DNA of 64,000 nucleotides from contig NZ_FNAO01000002.1 in assembly GCF_900101815.1 (NCBI RefSeq), forward strand, positions 372,001-436,000, written 5' to 3'. Source of the DNA: Pricia antarctica (GTDB lineage Bacteria > Bacteroidota > Bacteroidia > Flavobacteriales > Flavobacteriaceae). How positions within the stretch are numbered: position 1 is the stretch's first letter; each line of letters starts with the position of its first letter. Below, one piece after another: positions 62,291 to 64,000 of this stretch. The notes beneath the pieces are model-generated. The model saw only the letters and a list, made by a program, of their open reading frames with translations, had not been told where the DNA came from and ran no database searches. The position numbers and the translations under genes were made by a program.

Positions 62291-63373
62291 ATGAAAGTAA
62301 AGTACCTTGTGTATCTTATATTGCTTATCGGGATAGTCAGTCTTGTGGGCTATCGGATCTTAGCGAATAAAGAAGTGGGTACACCGGAAAATAGGCCAGG
62401 GGGAAGCAATGCCGTTACGGTATCCGGTATGGTACTCCGGCCGCAGGTGTTTAAGGACAATATTTCATTATCCGGCACACTAGAGGCCAATGAGCAGATC
62501 GATCTGCGGAGCGAGGTCTCCGGAGTGGTTGAAAGTATCAATTTCGAAGAGGGAAGCAAAGTGAAACAGGGCCAGGTACTTTTCCGGGTCAACGATATCG
62601 AACTCCAGGCCCAACTTTCAAAGGTGAGAACGGCGCAAAAACTGGCGGCTGAAAACGAAAGACGGGCCAAATTATTATTGGAGAAACAGGCTATTAGCCA
62701 AGAGGAATATGACATTGCGAGTGCCGATTTCCAATCCGCAGAGGCCGAATCGGAATTGATAGGCGCCCAACTTTCCAAAACAACGGTCCGCGCGCCTTTT
62801 TCCGGCACGATCGGTTTGCGTTCCATCTCAAAGGGCACCTACGTTACACCGCTTACGTTGATCGCCAAGTTGGTGAATACAACGCAGCTGAAGATCACGT
62901 TTTCTATTCCCGAAAAGTATGTTTCACAGGTCAAAGTAGGCACCCAGCTTACGTTTACGACTTCCGATTCCGATGAGGAACACAGTGCTACGATATATGC
63001 CATAGAGCCCCAAGTGGAGATAGCCACCCGAACCTTAAAAATGAGGGCCATTGCGGAAAACCAAGACGGGAAATTGTATCCCGGCACCTACGCCAACGTT
63101 ATTCTTCCCCTAGAAACCGTTGATGATGCCTTGCTCGTGCCTACGGAAGCCTTAATACCGGTTCAAAATGGGAAAAAGATTTTTATTTCCGAAAACGGTA
63201 AAGCAAAAGAGATAGATGTAGAAATCGGTGCCCGAACGGGCAGCTCAGTAAGGGTGATTTCCGGTTTGCAAGCTGGCGATACCATCCTGACTTACGGGGT
63301 AATGGCCTTGAAAAATGATACGCCCGTCAAAATTAAGTTCGACAGATCCCAAAGCATGACCGCCGAAAAATGA
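62291..63373 (+). CDS. RND efflux periplasmic adaptor (HlyD/MFP family)
   Basis: 360 residues. One N-terminal membrane anchor (YLVYLILLIGIVSLVGY) is followed by the lipoyl-type domain (DLRSEVSGVVESINFEEGSK), an alpha-hairpin (about 120-155), the second lipoyl half (TTVRAPFSGTIGLRSISKGT), a beta-barrel and a membrane-proximal domain (DALLVPTEALIPVQNGKKIF). It bridges the inner-membrane pump to an outer-membrane channel. Its stop overlaps the pump's start (ATGA). ATG start. Confidence 0.93.
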   Translation: MKVKYLVYLILLIGIVSLVGYRILANKEVGTPENRPGGSNAVTVSGMVLRPQVFKDNISLSGTLEANEQIDLRSEVSGVVESINFEEGSKVKQGQVLFRVNDIELQAQLSKVRTAQKLAAENERRAKLLLEKQAISQEEYDIASADFQSAEAESELIGAQLSKTTVRAPFSGTIGLRSISKGTYVTPLTLIAKLVNTTQLKITFSIPEKYVSQVKVGTQLTFTTSDSDEEHSATIYAIEPQVEIATRTLKMRAIAENQDGKLYPGTYANVILPLETVDDALLVPTEALIPVQNGKKIFISENGKAKEIDVEIGARTGSSVRVISGLQAGDTILTYGVMALKNDTPVKIKFDRSQSMTAEK

Positions 63374-64000
63374 ACCTATCCACATTAAGTATAAAGCGTC
63401 CGGTGCTTACGATCGTCATGAACGTAGCCATAATTCTTTTTGGGATTATAGGGTATACCTATTTGGGCGTTCGTGAATTTCCCTCCATAGACCCCGCACA
63501 GGTATCCGTCCGCACGAATTATGCCGGCGCCAATGCCGATATTATCGAATCACAGATTACCGAGCCTTTGGAAAAGGCGATCAATTCGATAGATGGCATC
63601 CGTAATCTTAGTTCCTCGAGCGTTCAGGGTTCCAGTTCGATCAGCATTGAGTTCGATCTCGATAAAGATCTCGAGGTAGCGGCCAACGATGTGCGCGACA
63701 AGGTGTCTCGGGCCGTTCGAAGCCTTCCCGAAGATCTCGATGCCCCGCCTGTGGTTTCCAAATCGGATGCCGATGCACAACGCATCCTTTCCATGACCGT
63801 TCAGAGCGACGGCAAGAACATTCTCGAACTATCCGATTATGCCGAAAACGTGCTGGCGCAACGAATAGAGACCATCCCCGGTGTCAGTAGCGTGCAGATC
63901 TGGGGGCAGCGAAGGTATGCTATGCGTTTGTGGATCGACCCGCTGAAACTATCTTCTTACGGAGTGACCGTTGCCGATGTGCGCAGGGCTTTATTGGCGC
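63370..64000 (+). CDS. RND efflux pump, AcrB/MexF-like inner membrane transporter (3' end outside window)
   Basis: 210 residues visible before the window ends, still open. The start NLSTLSIKRPVLTIVMN with the first membrane helix, then GVREFPSIDPAQVSVRTNY, GANADIIESQITEPLEKAIN and IDGIRNLSSSS are hallmarks of the HAE1-type RND transporter's first periplasmic porter domain. Start codon ATG 63370 overlaps the adaptor stop. Substrates cannot be predicted from this part. Confidence 0.93.
   Translation, partial: MNLSTLSIKRPVLTIVMNVAIILFGIIGYTYLGVREFPSIDPAQVSVRTNYAGANADIIESQITEPLEKAINSIDGIRNLSSSSVQGSSSISIEFDLDKDLEVAANDVRDKVSRAVRSLPEDLDAPPVVSKSDADAQRILSMTVQSDGKNILELSDYAENVLAQRIETIPGVSSVQIWGQRRYAMRLWIDPLKLSSYGVTVADVRRALLA

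Overview
The window reads as chromosomal DNA of a marine member of the Flavobacteriia (Bacteroidota). The supporting signs are loose lipoprotein signal sequences, PKD-domain lipoproteins, a CarboxypepD-regulatory-like module, SprB-like repeats, a ThuA/PVC-type dehydrogenase fusion and few Shine-Dalgarno sites. I cannot name a genus. No rRNA, tRNA, CRISPR array or intact insertion sequence was recognised. Three blocks are visible.

Block 1 (about 1-26.6 kb) is AT-rich and is an exopolysaccharide locus. The plus strand carries the C-terminal end of a Wzc/BY-kinase-like chain-length protein, a Wzy/ligase-like membrane protein, a Wzx-like flippase, a formyltransferase-like/GINT1-like fusion, an asparagine-synthase-like amidotransferase and four GT4-type glycosyltransferases. 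Two lipoproteins with PKD and heparin-lyase-like polysaccharide lyase domains follow. A minus-strand operon (25.8 to 18.4 kb) encodes a nucleotide-sugar epimerase, an FAD oxidoreductase, a polysaccharide deacetylase, a PAPS-type sulfotransferase, a GT-C membrane protein, a GT2 and a GtrA protein. Together they suggest a sulfated polymer whose producer also encodes lyases for it or a similar glycan. The block is scarred: a third lyase copy is a pseudogene, a lyase-plus-GtrA segment is duplicated with its GtrA copy broken, and cysQ and a possible speD are remnants.

Block 2 (26.7-33.2 kb) is richer in GC and looks catabolic. An AraC regulator lies divergent to a ThuA / PVC-type dehydrogenase / cupredoxin lipoprotein, a sugar-phosphate isomerase-like TIM barrel and a Gfo/Idh/MocA oxidoreductase.

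Block 3 (33.4-60.8 kb) is the main find: a near-complete extracellular contractile injection system (eCIS, the AFP/PVC/AlgoCIS/MAC group). It starts with a LuxR-type regulator that has a degenerate receiver. One tightly packed plus-strand operon follows: DUF4255 cap-like protein, unknown 279-aa protein, single sheath, two tube proteins, a DUF5908-like small protein, LysM protein, VgrG-like spike, PAAR tip, gp25-like protein, two giant baseplate proteins, an unknown 1337-aa modular protein, tape-measure protein (CIS_TMP), a 1496-aa DUF4157 cargo with a nuclease-like C-terminus, a SUKH/SMI1-like candidate immunity protein and the AAA+ ATPase. An immunity-like gene directly behind an eCIS cargo is the most unusual point, because eCIS cargo is mostly known as aimed at eukaryotic cells. 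A zinc metalloprotease without a signal peptide converges on the operon end and may be a second cargo.

The right edge (62.3-64 kb) starts an RND efflux operon (adaptor plus the first part of an AcrB-like pump), preceded by an operator-like pair of direct repeats and a dyad.
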